A stretch of DNA of 64,000 nt, from contig JAJPIC010000019.1 in assembly GCA_021324915.1 (NCBI GenBank), positions 38,641 through 102,640 on the forward strand, in the 5' to 3' direction. Below the pieces are notes generated by a model, which did no database searches, was not told where the DNA came from, and was given only the letters and a program-made list of their open reading frames with translations. Both the position numbers and the translations under genes were made by a program. This stretch comes from Beijerinckiaceae bacterium. GTDB taxonomy: Bacteria > Pseudomonadota > Alphaproteobacteria > Rhizobiales > Beijerinckiaceae. Positions 26,923 to 35,900 of the stretch are shown here, one piece after another; the stretch's first letter is position 1; every line of letters begins with the position of its first letter.

Positions 26923-28077
26923 CTAGACATCGCGCAGCCGATGCACGTCGTGGACGACGATCCCCGATTCCGGCATTTCGAACCATTTGCGCTGCAGAAG
27001 CGTGCGCTTGGTGTCTTCGTAGCCGCTCTGCCAATGTTCGCGCATCGACGTGCCGGAGAAATCATAATCCTTGGCGTGGCCCTCATAGGCCTTCTGCTGA
27101 TAGATCAGGTGAAGGATCGTGATCTCGGGCATTTCGGCGAGCTCGTCGCGCAGGCGCCGCTCTTCGTCGCTCAGTTTTTCGTCGGGCAATTTCGCGAGCG
27201 CCTCGTAAGTGCGCGTCTTCCATTCGCGCAGCCGCTTGTACATATCGGTATTGTAGCGGGTGCGCGAGGAATACATGATGTCCTTGTGCCGCCCGAGGAC
27301 ATCGGCCATATCGCGCGGCAATTGCCCGAGCGCCGAGAAGAGATCGACCTGGAAGACGAGCGTATTGCTGAGATCGCCCTGATCGAGCAGGTGCTGCAAG
27401 GGGGTATTGGAAACGATGCCGCCGTCCCAATAATAATCCGTGCCGATCTTGACCATCGGCAGGGCGGGCGGCAGAGCGCCGGACGCCATGATGTGCTCCG
27501 GCCCGATAATCTCGTTTCGATTGTCAAAATAGATGAAATTGCCGGTGAGCACGTTTACGGCGCCGACAGCAAATCGCATGCTGCCGTCGTTGATGAGCGA
27601 AAAGTCGGCGAATTCCTCGAGCGTTTCCCGCAGCGGAGCGGAATCGTAGAAGCTCGTCGCGGTGCGCGCGCCGGCCGCGCTGAGCCAGGGATTGAGATCA
27701 TGCGGCTTGAAAAAGCCCGGCTGGCCGAGCGCCATGGTGAACAGAGCGCTGGTCGCATTGCGGGCGCGGCGATAGATGTCGCCGTCGGGCGTATAGGCCC
27801 AGATATGGCGCTCGGTGATCTTCTCCCAGAAGGCGCGTAGCCGCTCGAGACGCCTTGCGCGCGAATTGCCGGCGATGATCGCGGCATTGATGGCACCGAT
27901 CGAGACGCCGGTCATCCAGTCGGGCTCGATGCCTGCTTCGTGCAGTGCCTCATAAACACCGGCCTGATAGGCGCCGAGCGCACCGCCGCCTTGAAAAATC
28001 AGCGCGATCTGGTCGCAGCGGTCCGGCCGCCATCCGACAAATCCGTCCGGCTTCGTAAAGCCAGCCTTTACGTCCAT
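26923..28077 (-). CDS. Patatin-like phospholipase
   Basis: 384 residues of the bacterial patatin family with a Ser-Asp dyad. The oxyanion loop is FQGGGALGAYQAGVYEAL (residues 29-45), the nucleophile elbow GVSIG has Ser59, and the catalytic Asp218 is in YYWDGGIVSNTP. The C-terminal part (about 280-384) carries the DUF3734-type tail found in proteobacterial homologues. It is divergent from acetoacetate decarboxylase, about 150 bases away. In rhizobia, patatin genes are often associated with polyhydroxybutyrate or ketone-body genes; that context fits but does not prove the role. Confidence 0.92.
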   Translation of the reverse strand: MDVKAGFTKPDGFVGWRPDRCDQIALIFQGGGALGAYQAGVYEALHEAGIEPDWMTGVSIGAINAAIIAGNSRARRLERLRAFWEKITERHIWAYTPDGDIYRRARNATSALFTMALGQPGFFKPHDLNPWLSAAGARTATSFYDSAPLRETLEEFADFSLINDGSMRFAVGAVNVLTGNFIYFDNRNEIIGPEHIMASGALPPALPMVKIGTDYYWDGGIVSNTPLQHLLDQGDLSNTLVFQVDLFSALGQLPRDMADVLGRHKDIMYSSRTRYNTDMYKRLREWKTRTYEALAKLPDEKLSDEERRLRDELAEMPEITILHLIYQQKAYEGHAKDYDFSGTSMREHWQSGYEDTKRTLLQRKWFEMPESGIVVHDVHRLRDV

Positions 28078-28230
28078 GCTCTTTCACCGTGGCTTGTTCG
28101 GAAAGGATAGGCGGGCAGAATTGCGATAATGTGACATGCTGGCGTCACATCAGCTTCAACAAGACCATTGAGAAGCATAGGAGAAACCGGGGCAATTCGC
28201 GCGCTCGGGCGCGCTTGCGGAGGCTTGCGA

Positions 28231-28977
28231 ATGCGCATCGAAGATATTCTTCATCTGCCCTCTATGCCGCTCGCCGGGCCGAGCTATCCGAAAGGGCCCT
28301 ATCGCTTCGTCAATCGCGAATATATGATTATCTCTTACGAAACCGATCCCGAGATCATCCGCGAACAATTGCCCGAGCCGCTCGAGCCGCTCGATGAGCC
28401 GCTCGTCCACTACGAATGGATCAACATGCCGGATTCGTCCGGCTTCGGCAGCTATACGGAGAGCGGCGTCGTCATCGGATGCAAATATCGCGGCGAGGAA
28501 ATGAACTTCGTCGCGCAAATGTATCTCGACGACGATCCCCCGATCGTCGCAGGACGTGAGATCTGGGGCTTTCCTAAAAAATATGCGCATCCCAAGCTCG
28601 AGATCGTCAAGGACACGCTGACCGGCACGCTCCATTATGCCAATCAGCTCGTCGCTATGGGCACAATGGGTTACAAGGCCGAAGCGATGGCCGGCGACGG
28701 CACGCTCACGCGCGCCATTCTCTCGAAGACCCAGGTCAATCTGAAGATCATTCCGGGGGTCGACGGCAAGCCCGGCATCTGCCAGCTCGTCGCCTATAAT
28801 CTCACCGACATCAACGTGAAGGGCTCCTGGCTCGGACACGGGCGGCTGCATCTCGTGCCGCATGTCAATGCGCCGGTCGCCGATCTGCCGGTGCGCCGAA
28901 TTGTCGGCGCGCATCATTTCATTACCGATCTCACCTTGCCCTATGGCCGGATTCTGCACGATTATTTGAGGAGCTGA
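28231..28977 (+). CDS. adc: Acetoacetate decarboxylase
   Basis: Decarboxylates acetoacetate to acetone and CO2 through a Schiff base. The 248-residue protein is started at the ATG at 28231, which has GCGGAGG nine bases upstream; the longer frame from 28168 has no such site. GREIWGFPKKYAHPKL contains the adjacent Lys-Lys pair of the family, the first of which forms the Schiff base. The catalytic-site Glu-rich EPLEPLDEPLVHYEW and the beta-barrel GYKAEAMAGDGT are also typical. Next to the patatin gene, it suggests turnover of polyhydroxybutyrate-derived acetoacetate. The family call is firm. Confidence 0.92.
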   Translation: MRIEDILHLPSMPLAGPSYPKGPYRFVNREYMIISYETDPEIIREQLPEPLEPLDEPLVHYEWINMPDSSGFGSYTESGVVIGCKYRGEEMNFVAQMYLDDDPPIVAGREIWGFPKKYAHPKLEIVKDTLTGTLHYANQLVAMGTMGYKAEAMAGDGTLTRAILSKTQVNLKIIPGVDGKPGICQLVAYNLTDINVKGSWLGHGRLHLVPHVNAPVADLPVRRIVGAHHFITDLTLPYGRILHDYLRS

Positions 28978-29037
28978 AGGCTTGGCGAGGGCAGCAATCG
29001 GCAGCGGCGCGGCGCTCCCCCCGCGCGTTCAGGTTCG

Positions 29038-30285
29038 CTACAACTGCGAGCCGTCCGAACGCTCTCCCTTTCCGATCAGCTCCCGAAATCGATGCTTTAG
29101 GTCCGAGACAATTCTCTCCCGATTATAAAGCGAGGCCGCGACGCGCCGTCCTTCGCTCCCGCGCCTCTCCCGCTCCGCGGTGTTTTCGAGAGCCTCGATA
29201 CAGGCTTGCGCGAATTCTGCCGCGCCGCGCGCGATCCAGCCTGCGGGCCGGCCCTTCAGATGCGACTTTGGAATGTTCCCGGGGGCACTCACGTAAGCGG
29301 TTCCATATGCGCCTGCCTCTATGATCTTCGTGCGTAGCCCTCCTCCCATCCGCATAGGCGCGATCGCGATCGTCGTAGATCGGTAGAATGCGCCGACATC
29401 CGTCACTCTGCTCGACAATCTGACGCGCGGATGAGCGCCGAGCCTCAGGGCGCCCGCGGGAATATTTGCGCTAGCTATGCAAAGCTGCAGTCCTGCCGCA
29501 CGGCGCGATCGAATCCGCGGCAGGACGCAATCGCAGAACCAGGTCACTCCATCGAGGTTCGGCGGATAGCCCAAGGTTCCGACGAACCCGATGGTGCGCC
29601 CGTCGTCGCGCTTAGGTACAGGACGGGGAACCGCAACGCCATTCGGCGCAGGCAAGATCTTAAGCCCTTTGTGCCGGCTCATGAGGGAGCCGCGGTCGAT
29701 TTCGTTCGAAGCAAAGCAGGTGGCGAATCGATGCGAATATGTGGCGATCATCCGGTCGAAAGCATGCGCCTCTTCGGCCAGCCGGCGTGCGCGAAAGCAG
29801 GAGCCGGACTCTGCCGCCAAATGCGCGGCGCTCATTGTCGCTTCATAATCGTCTTCATCCAAGTCGACGGTAACCGGAGCGTCCGCATCCAGCCCGTCGA
29901 GAATCGGCAGCATGTAGCTTCGAGCAACATGGATGACTCTGTAGCGATTTGCCGAAACGAGCTTGTTCGCCCGCCGCAGAATCCTTTCTGAAATCCCGCT
30001 GCTCAAGCTGGGCTTCCGATAATCCTTGAACGCAACCAGCCGCTGTCCTTCGTCCTCGATCAGCGAGAGAAGGCGGAAATGCGTCTCGGGTTCGACGTCC
30101 CAGATCGAAATATTGGTATCGGGCTTGAATGTCGTCGCACAAGGCGCGTTCCCCGCAACCGGAAGCACCACGACATCGAGCTTGCAGATCTGTTCCAGGG
30201 CTTCGACAAAGAGAGCCATCCGCATCGCGAGCCCATGCCCAGACCGCGAGGGCAGGATCGGCGAGAACATTAAGGCTCTATCCAT
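29038..30285 (-). CDS. Glycosyltransferase (GT4-like)
   Basis: About 415 residues from the ATG at 30285, which has GGAG upstream. The N-terminal half starts MDRALMFSPILPSRSGHGLAMRM, a GT-B acceptor domain. The C-terminal half has IGFVGTLGYPPNLDGVTWF (nucleotide-sugar loop) and IAPMRMGGGLRTKIIEAGAYGT, the element that replaces the usual EX7E in a large GT4 subgroup. It lies outside the main glycan region and is divergent from the PqqD-like gene. Donor and acceptor are unknown. Confidence 0.83.
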   Translation of the reverse strand: MDRALMFSPILPSRSGHGLAMRMALFVEALEQICKLDVVVLPVAGNAPCATTFKPDTNISIWDVEPETHFRLLSLIEDEGQRLVAFKDYRKPSLSSGISERILRRANKLVSANRYRVIHVARSYMLPILDGLDADAPVTVDLDEDDYEATMSAAHLAAESGSCFRARRLAEEAHAFDRMIATYSHRFATCFASNEIDRGSLMSRHKGLKILPAPNGVAVPRPVPKRDDGRTIGFVGTLGYPPNLDGVTWFCDCVLPRIRSRRAAGLQLCIASANIPAGALRLGAHPRVRLSSRVTDVGAFYRSTTIAIAPMRMGGGLRTKIIEAGAYGTAYVSAPGNIPKSHLKGRPAGWIARGAAEFAQACIEALENTAERERRGSEGRRVAASLYNRERIVSDLKHRFRELIGKGERSDGSQL

Positions 30286-30464
30286 CTCGGCTCCGCCCAC
30301 CCGTAAGACCAGGGCCGTCGAAAGCCGTGCGGCACTGCGCAATAAGCGAATCTTCCCTCACGACCCGAGTTCCGTTACGGTTCCAGCCATCCTGGCGCCT
30401 TTCGCTGCACGTCTCGAATGCGCCAGAGAGGCGGCCGTTATATCGCGGTTGGAGCGACTCACGA

Positions 30465-30734
30465 ATGCTGCCGGGCACGTCTTTCATAAAGTCATCCGAC
30501 TGGCAGGCCGTCGAAGTCGATGACGGCGTCGTTGTCAAGGACGCGCGAAGTGACGAGGTCCATTTCCTGAATAGGACCGCCGCGATCGTCTATGAAATGT
30601 GCGATGGGCAAGCGACCCCTGCGCAAATGGCGCGTTTCCTCGAAGAGGCGTTCGGCCTCAAGACCTCGGCACTCTCGGACGTCCATGCCTGTCTCGAAAC
30701 GCTCGAAAGGAAGAATTTGATACGAAAAGTCTAG
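30465..30734 (+). CDS. PqqD-like (RiPP recognition element) protein
   Basis: 89 residues from the ATG at 30465, with GGAG at 30451. The fold pattern follows the PqqD/RRE winged-helix: SSDWQAVEVDDGVVVKDA, then EVHFLNRTAAIVYEMCDG, ATPAQMARFLEEAF and SDVHACLETLERKNLI. PqqD-like proteins bind leader peptides for modifying enzymes, or act as the PqqD component of other systems. No radical-SAM enzyme, precursor peptide or HprK-like partner is seen within 10 kb. It is divergent from a glycosyltransferase gene and about 50 bases upstream of the GYD gene. Confidence 0.72.
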   Translation: MLPGTSFIKSSDWQAVEVDDGVVVKDARSDEVHFLNRTAAIVYEMCDGQATPAQMARFLEEAFGLKTSALSDVHACLETLERKNLIRKV

Positions 30735-30780
30735 GGCCTGATTTTTTCGCTCCGTGTGCCCGATTCGAAGGGAGGTCCCC

Positions 30781-31104
30781 ATGCCAAAATTCCTTGGATT
30801 AGGAAGCTATACTGCGGAAGCCTGGCAAGGCATCAAAAACGAAACCGCCAGCCATCGCCGCGAGTTCGTCGCTCATCTATTGACCTCGGTTGGCGGCAGG
30901 CTGGAAGCCTTCTATTTCGCATTCGGCGAACACGACTTTGTCTTCATCGCGGATTTCCCCGACAATGTTACCGCCGCAGGGGTCGCCATTTCCGTGGCGG
31001 CGAGCGGAACGATAAAGAGCCACATGACCCCGTTATTGACGCCTGAAGAGATAGACGTGGCCTTGAAAAAGGAGGTTCATTTTCGCCCTCCTGGCGCGCG
31101 TTGA
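30781..31104 (+). CDS. GYD-domain protein
   Basis: 107 residues from the ATG at 30781, with GGGAGG five bases upstream. It matches the small GYD/COG4274 family: FLGLGSYTAEAWQGIKNET, GGRLEAFYFAFGEHDFVFIADFP and AVSIAAS-like GVAISVAASGTIKSH. It forms an alpha-beta barrel-like dimer by family analogy; the biochemical role is not known. A short degenerate copy of its first 18 codons lies at 31537, about 430 bases downstream. Confidence 0.88.
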   Translation: MPKFLGLGSYTAEAWQGIKNETASHRREFVAHLLTSVGGRLEAFYFAFGEHDFVFIADFPDNVTAAGVAISVAASGTIKSHMTPLLTPEEIDVALKKEVHFRPPGAR

Positions 31105-31167
31105 CGAGACGGAGCCGCCCAGCGATCTTGGACCCCGTGAGTTCAACGGATATTTCGGGAGCCCAAT

Positions 31168-31500
31168 ATGGTCGGCAAACGCGTTGAGTTCGACGACGAA
31201 ACGTGGGCGGCGATCAATCTGCTTCGGCAGGAGCGCCATAGAAGCTTTCAGCAGCTCGCCGACGAGGCGTTCCGGGATCTGCTCGAAAAACATCAGAAGC
31301 CGGTCGGGCTGAAAGCCCAATTGCGCGAGAGCTTGCGTGCATCGGGCAAGAGCGCGCGGGCACCGGCGGCGCATAGCGCGCCTAAGAAAGGGCGCAAGCG
31401 AGCTTCGGGTCAAACCGAAATGCTTCTGCCGATCTCCGGCAAAAAGGAGAAGGAAGGGGCGCAAGGCCGCGCAACCGCGGGCAGAAACAAGGTAGAGTAA
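31168..31500 (+). CDS. Small basic protein with ribbon-helix-helix-like N-terminus
   Basis: 110 residues, starting at an ATG with GGGAG six bases upstream. The first 45 residues (VGKRVEFDDETWAAINLLRQ then RSFQQLADEAFRDLLEKH) resemble a ribbon-helix-helix DNA-binding domain or CopG-like antitoxin head. The rest is rich in Lys, Ala and Ser, ending GQTEMLLPISGKKEKEG. It may bind DNA. No toxin gene is adjacent. The family is not certain. Confidence 0.5.
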   Translation: MVGKRVEFDDETWAAINLLRQERHRSFQQLADEAFRDLLEKHQKPVGLKAQLRESLRASGKSARAPAAHSAPKKGRKRASGQTEMLLPISGKKEKEGAQGRATAGRNKVE

Positions 31501-31536
31501 GATCACCGGCCTCGTGCGATTTCGCTGAATGCCATA

Positions 31537-31590
31537 GTGCCGAAATTCCTTGGTTTGCGAGCCTGCGCGGCTGAAGCCTGGCAGGGCTCC
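31537..31590 (+). pseudogene. Degenerate copy of the first 18 codons of the GYD gene
   Basis: The bases from 31537 match the start of the intact GYD gene at 30781: GTGCCGAAATTCCTTGG here against ATGCCAAAATTCCTTGG there, then GAAGCCTGGCAGGGC against GAAGCCTGGCAAGGC. The similarity covers about 54 bases and is lost afterwards, with a stop (TAG) a few codons on. It looks like the remnant of a tandem duplication rather than a gene. Confidence 0.6.
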
Positions 31591-31753
31591 GAAGCATAGA
31601 CGCGGCCCCGAGAAAGCAAGTAGAGTTTCGCCGCCGGGCGCGCCAATGGAATCCGCGCGCTCCGTTAGGCCACAAGTTCGGCCAGCCGACTTGGATTGCT
31701 GTCGGCAAAGCTGCAGATCATTTTTTAATGACCAAAGGACGATGGAGGAGACA

Positions 31754-32122
31754 ATGGCCGGGAAACTGGAGCGCAAGTCGTTCGACAAACCGGATGAAAC
31801 GCGCGCATTCAGAAACGGAAAGGGAAAGGTCGAAGTCGTCACAATCGGCGGACATACTTTCGGGCGGGGCATATTCGAACCGGGATGGCGTTGGTCGGAA
31901 CACGTGAAGCCAATCGCCGGAACCGCGTCCTGCCAAGCGGCTCATACCGGCTACGTCCTCGAAGGACGCATGATCGTGATGATGGACGACGGCAGCCAAG
32001 CCGAATACGGACCTGGTGATGCATTCTATATGCCGCCCGGCCACGACGCTTGGATCGTGGGCGACGGGCGCTGCGTGCTGCTCGATTTCACCGGAATTGG
32101 AACCTACGCAAAGCCAGCCTGA
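31754..32122 (+). CDS. Cupin-domain protein
   Basis: 122 residues from the ATG at 31754, with GGAGG upstream. It is a single double-stranded beta-helix cupin: WRWSEHVKPIAGT, then HTGYVLEGRMIVMMDDGS and YGPGDAFYMPPGHDAW with the second cupin box, and an end GRCVLLDFTGIG. The histidine-poor metal site (HVKP, HTG, GHD) could still bind a metal. It could be an auxin-binding-like sensor or a small isomerase or dioxygenase. Its target is unknown and it has no operon partner. Confidence 0.82.
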   Translation: MAGKLERKSFDKPDETRAFRNGKGKVEVVTIGGHTFGRGIFEPGWRWSEHVKPIAGTASCQAAHTGYVLEGRMIVMMDDGSQAEYGPGDAFYMPPGHDAWIVGDGRCVLLDFTGIGTYAKPA

Positions 32123-32283
32123 AGCTCAAGATTCCAAGTGCTCGCGACAGCGCGAGGGCTTGACCCCGCGAGCCATAGGCGTATCGTCACGCAGTCCCTC
32201 TCGGGTTCGCCTACCCCTATCCGATGGGGATGTGTTGACCCCTTTTGCCAATCGGGGTCCGAAGCCCGCTCCTGGGCTCATGA

Positions 32284-32321
32284 GCGCCTCGCACCCGGCG
32301 GCTTGCGAGGCGCTTTCTATT
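32284..32321 (+). terminator. Probable rho-independent terminator
   Basis: A 9-bp perfect stem (GCGCCTCGC and GCGAGGCGC at 32284-32292 and 32305-32313), with a 12-base loop, followed by TTTCTATT. It lies downstream of the cupin gene on the same strand. The remaining non-coding stretch 32123-32415 shows no gene. Confidence 0.6.
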
Positions 32322-32415
32322 CCGGATCAAAGAGTTTGGAATCAACGAACCGGCGCTCGCCGTTGCGCTTTCGCTTTCCTCTCCTATGTAGCGCTTTCGC
32401 ACAAAGGAGATGTCG

Positions 32416-32760
32416 ATGAAGAAGCGCCGCAAGGCTCAGCTTCTCAGAAAACGTCAAGAGAAGCTCTTCGAGCATCAGCGCCTAGAAAAATTGATGCGGG
32501 AGACTCTGGATCGAACCGGCGTGACGAGGCTGCGGGCGATGGGGATCAAAGCTGCTCATGCGCCGCTTCCCGATCTTAAAGTCGAGTTTCGCGGGGTGCC
32601 TTGCTCAGACAATCTCTCGTCGGTCGCAACCGCAAAGAAGGAATTGCCGGCTGATGCCCTCCGGTTTCCGATCGGCAATAATCATAAACAGGGCCTCGAG
32701 CTCATTACGCCGGGCATGTTGAAAGACATTCAATATCTCGGGGGCAAGAAGCCGAACTAG
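32416..32760 (+). CDS. Small hypothetical protein
   Basis: 114 residues, started at the second ATG (32416), since AAAGGAG ends 7 bases before it and the first ATG (32410) is too close. The N terminus is very basic and helical (KKRRKAQLLRKRQEKLFEHQ). The C-terminal half has PDLKVEFRGVPCSDNLSS and RFPIGNNHKQGLELITPGML, which look conserved but are not recognised. No membrane segment is present. Possibly cytoplasmic or nucleic-acid-associated. Confidence 0.6.
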   Translation: MKKRRKAQLLRKRQEKLFEHQRLEKLMRETLDRTGVTRLRAMGIKAAHAPLPDLKVEFRGVPCSDNLSSVATAKKELPADALRFPIGNNHKQGLELITPGMLKDIQYLGGKKPN

Positions 32761-32965
32761 AAACTCGTCGAACGGTCTGATCTTCGCGACCAGGCGGGAA
32801 ATGCCGTGCGCTCCGGAGAGAGGCGGTTAGGCTGCAGAAGAGGCGCAACCGCGAGTAGAACCCGAGTTGCAGGCTGCCAGCACCCCGGATAGACAGGGTT
32901 TGACGGACGTGATCCTCGAGCGATCAAAACAGCTTGGATCCAGAGGAGTCCGGCGGGGAGGCGCC

Positions 32966-35900
32966 ATGGAGCTGGAACGCCATGTGGGACTGGCGGCGGA
33001 CGGGTCGGTCCGGCTGCCGGAGCGATCTGTCGCGGTCAGTTCGATCCTGCTCAAGCTCGCGGCCATGGGCGTTCGGATCCCGGCCGATATCGGCCACGAG
33101 GACGTGCTCCAAATCGCGGGCGACCTCTTCGCGCGCTACCGCGAGCAGACCCGGCTGCTCTCCCACCATCTCTGTCCCGCCGATGAGCGCATCCAACATT
33201 ATATCGACGGGCTCCTCGCGGCTGTTGCGGCCAAACGGCCGGTGCGCCTGCCGGCCGAAACATTCATTCTCGACTATTATGGGCTCGCCCGGGAGCTCTC
33301 GCTTCCGGTAGACGCAGATTCTTGGGAAAACGAACTCGTATCGAGCTACCGGCTCGACAATGGCGTTCTTCATAACCCCGTCAGCGACCGGCGCACCACG
33401 CAGGGAGTCTTCCACGTCGCCGAAGGCGGGCTTCCGATCCCGGCGGATAAGATCCGCGTGCCGCTTATCACCTATCTGCGCCTGCTCGAGGAAGCGCTGC
33501 GCCCGCCGCCCGAGCTCTTGCGTCTGCCGTTCACCGCGAACTGGCCCGAGCCGGTGGAGACCATGGTCTCGCTGCTCCTGCGGCCCCTCGTTTGCCCCGC
33601 AGTACCGGAGGTCTCCCCCGAAAAGCGCACCGAGATCCGCTTCTTCGTCCCCGGCGGGCTCGTTTCGAATCTCGACTTTGTGGAAAGCATCTTCGGCAAT
33701 GCCGGAGATCCCTATCTGCCTGCCCACGATGCGGGCCTCGATGTGGACGGCTGGACCGGCCATAGCGGCTGCGTGATCCTGGCGCCGCATCTCATGCGGT
33801 TGAAGAAGAAGGACGTGAGCCTGCCGCATGTCAGCGAGGCCACCGAGGCTCAGCGCGCGACCGGCATGTGCTGGAGCGACGAGGACGAACTCTACAATGG
33901 AGGTCGGCCGTTCAAGATCACCTCGCGCGACATGAGCGGCGTGATGGTGACTATCCTCACCGATAATTACTTCGGCTACTGCAAGAAGGAAGTGAAAACC
34001 CAGATCGGATTCAGCGCGAACCTCTTCGGCGGGGCCGAAGAGGAGCACGCCGGCGGGGCTCTTGCCTTCGCGGCTTTCAGTCTGGGCGACCGGTTCGCGC
34101 CGGATCTCGTGCGGGTCGGCAGCGCCAAACACCGGTTCGACGAGGCGCTCGCATTATTGGGCGAGCGCGCCGAGTTCCACCCCGCGGGCTATGCCACCGA
34201 TCGGGTCTATCCGGAAATCCACTACATGCCGGAAGACATGGAGATCGACGTCCGCGGGCAGGACATCACCTGGACCAAGGATGGCAAGCCGCAGCACCTG
34301 AAGCTGCTGCCTGACCGGATTTACATCCATCCGAGCGGCTATAAGGTCCGCATGGCCAAATATGGCGGGGCGCCGAGCTGGCGGCTGATCGGCACGGTGC
34401 CCGAGGGCGCATTCTGCCACAAGCCTTGCACCGTTTCGGGCGGCGGCAAGTCGGAGATCAGCAAGAGCCTGGTGGACGCGGTGCTGCCCGGGTCGTTCTA
34501 CGTGCGCAGCTTCGAGGAAGACATGGCGCTGGTCGAGAAGATTTTCGGCCGGAATTATGACGACGCACGCCGGCCCGATCTGCGCGGCAGCGATGGCGCC
34601 GGTCCGTCGCGGCCGATCCTGTCCCCCGAGCGCTCGCTCGGCTCGGTAATCAAGCTGCTCACGCCGAACCCAGCCGAATTCACGCCCAAGTACAATTCCT
34701 GGCTCGAGAGCATTCCGAACCACGTGCGCGCACTCGTCTTCGTAATCAAGCGCTTCTACCAGCCCGAATGGGGCGAGGATTGGCGTCAACATTTCAGCGT
34801 GGACATTATCAACGGCGCCCCGGGGCACGAACTCAAATACGACGGCCGGCGTCTCGTCGCCAACTATCTCCGGATCGGCCGGCAAGAGAACGGTGCCTGG
34901 CGAACCTACAAGCTGCGCCAGGACTTCGTCGCGGCCGACAAGGTGCAGATGGAGGACGACATCACGGCTTCGGTGGTGGTGCCGGCGGAGCGCCTGATCG
35001 GACTGCCGAGCGAATATGATGGGCACCCGAGCCTCAAGCTGACGCAGAATTGCGAGTTCAGGCTGTTTCAGCGGCCGGACGATGCGATTCATCCGGGTCT
35101 CGACCGACAGACCGAGGACGACATGTCGCGTCCCGGGCTCTTCTGTTCGAACTTCCAGCCCCTCAAGCGCGAGGACGTCCAGCGCATCGTCGAGGACGTC
35201 GCGGTCCAAGACGCCTTCACGCGTCCGATGCGCGAACATGTGGCGCGCAACGCCGTCCGCGCCGGCGACTTCTATTCGATCTGTTCGGCACAGCCCCGGC
35301 TCATCGGCGGCAACCCCACCAAGAATCCGCGCTATCTTCAGCTTCGACCGGACCTCGCGAAACCGCGCGACCGCTATGTCGCGGAGATGGGCGCGCGCCT
35401 ATATCGCCGCCTCCCGCTTGGCGCGCCCGTGCTGTTTCCGGTGATCGGCGTCATGTCGGGCCGGCGGAACAACCGGCAGGACGAAGGCATTCGGCCGCTC
35501 TGCGTTTATGGGCCCATCCATTACCAGGAGCTGCCCGAACTGTTCATGGATTACGTGTGCTCGCTAACGGGTACGTCGCCCAGCACGACGGGCGCCGGCT
35601 CCGAAGGCGCGCTCACCAAGGGACCGTTCAACGCCATCCAGCCTACGGCCGATCTCAATAATGCGCTCGTCGCTATGCTGCTTACCGGCTATTCGGGATT
35701 CAGCTCGGCCGCCGGCTTCATCGGGCCGCATCTGCGCGTCGACCATGACATCAGTCTGCTGATCCCCGAGATCTGGTGCCGGATGTTTCCGCACGAGCGC
35801 GACCCCGAGCGGCTGATCGAGGCCGGACATCTGGAGAAGCTCGAAGATTATGCCGAAGACGGAAAGCAGGTGCTGGCGAGCCGGCTCGGATATCGCATCA

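Noticed and set aside
32924..34132. 402-codon antisense open frame across the PEPCK-like gene
   Set aside because: Same cause; no ribosome site, no recognisable domain, and it overlaps a strongly supported gene.
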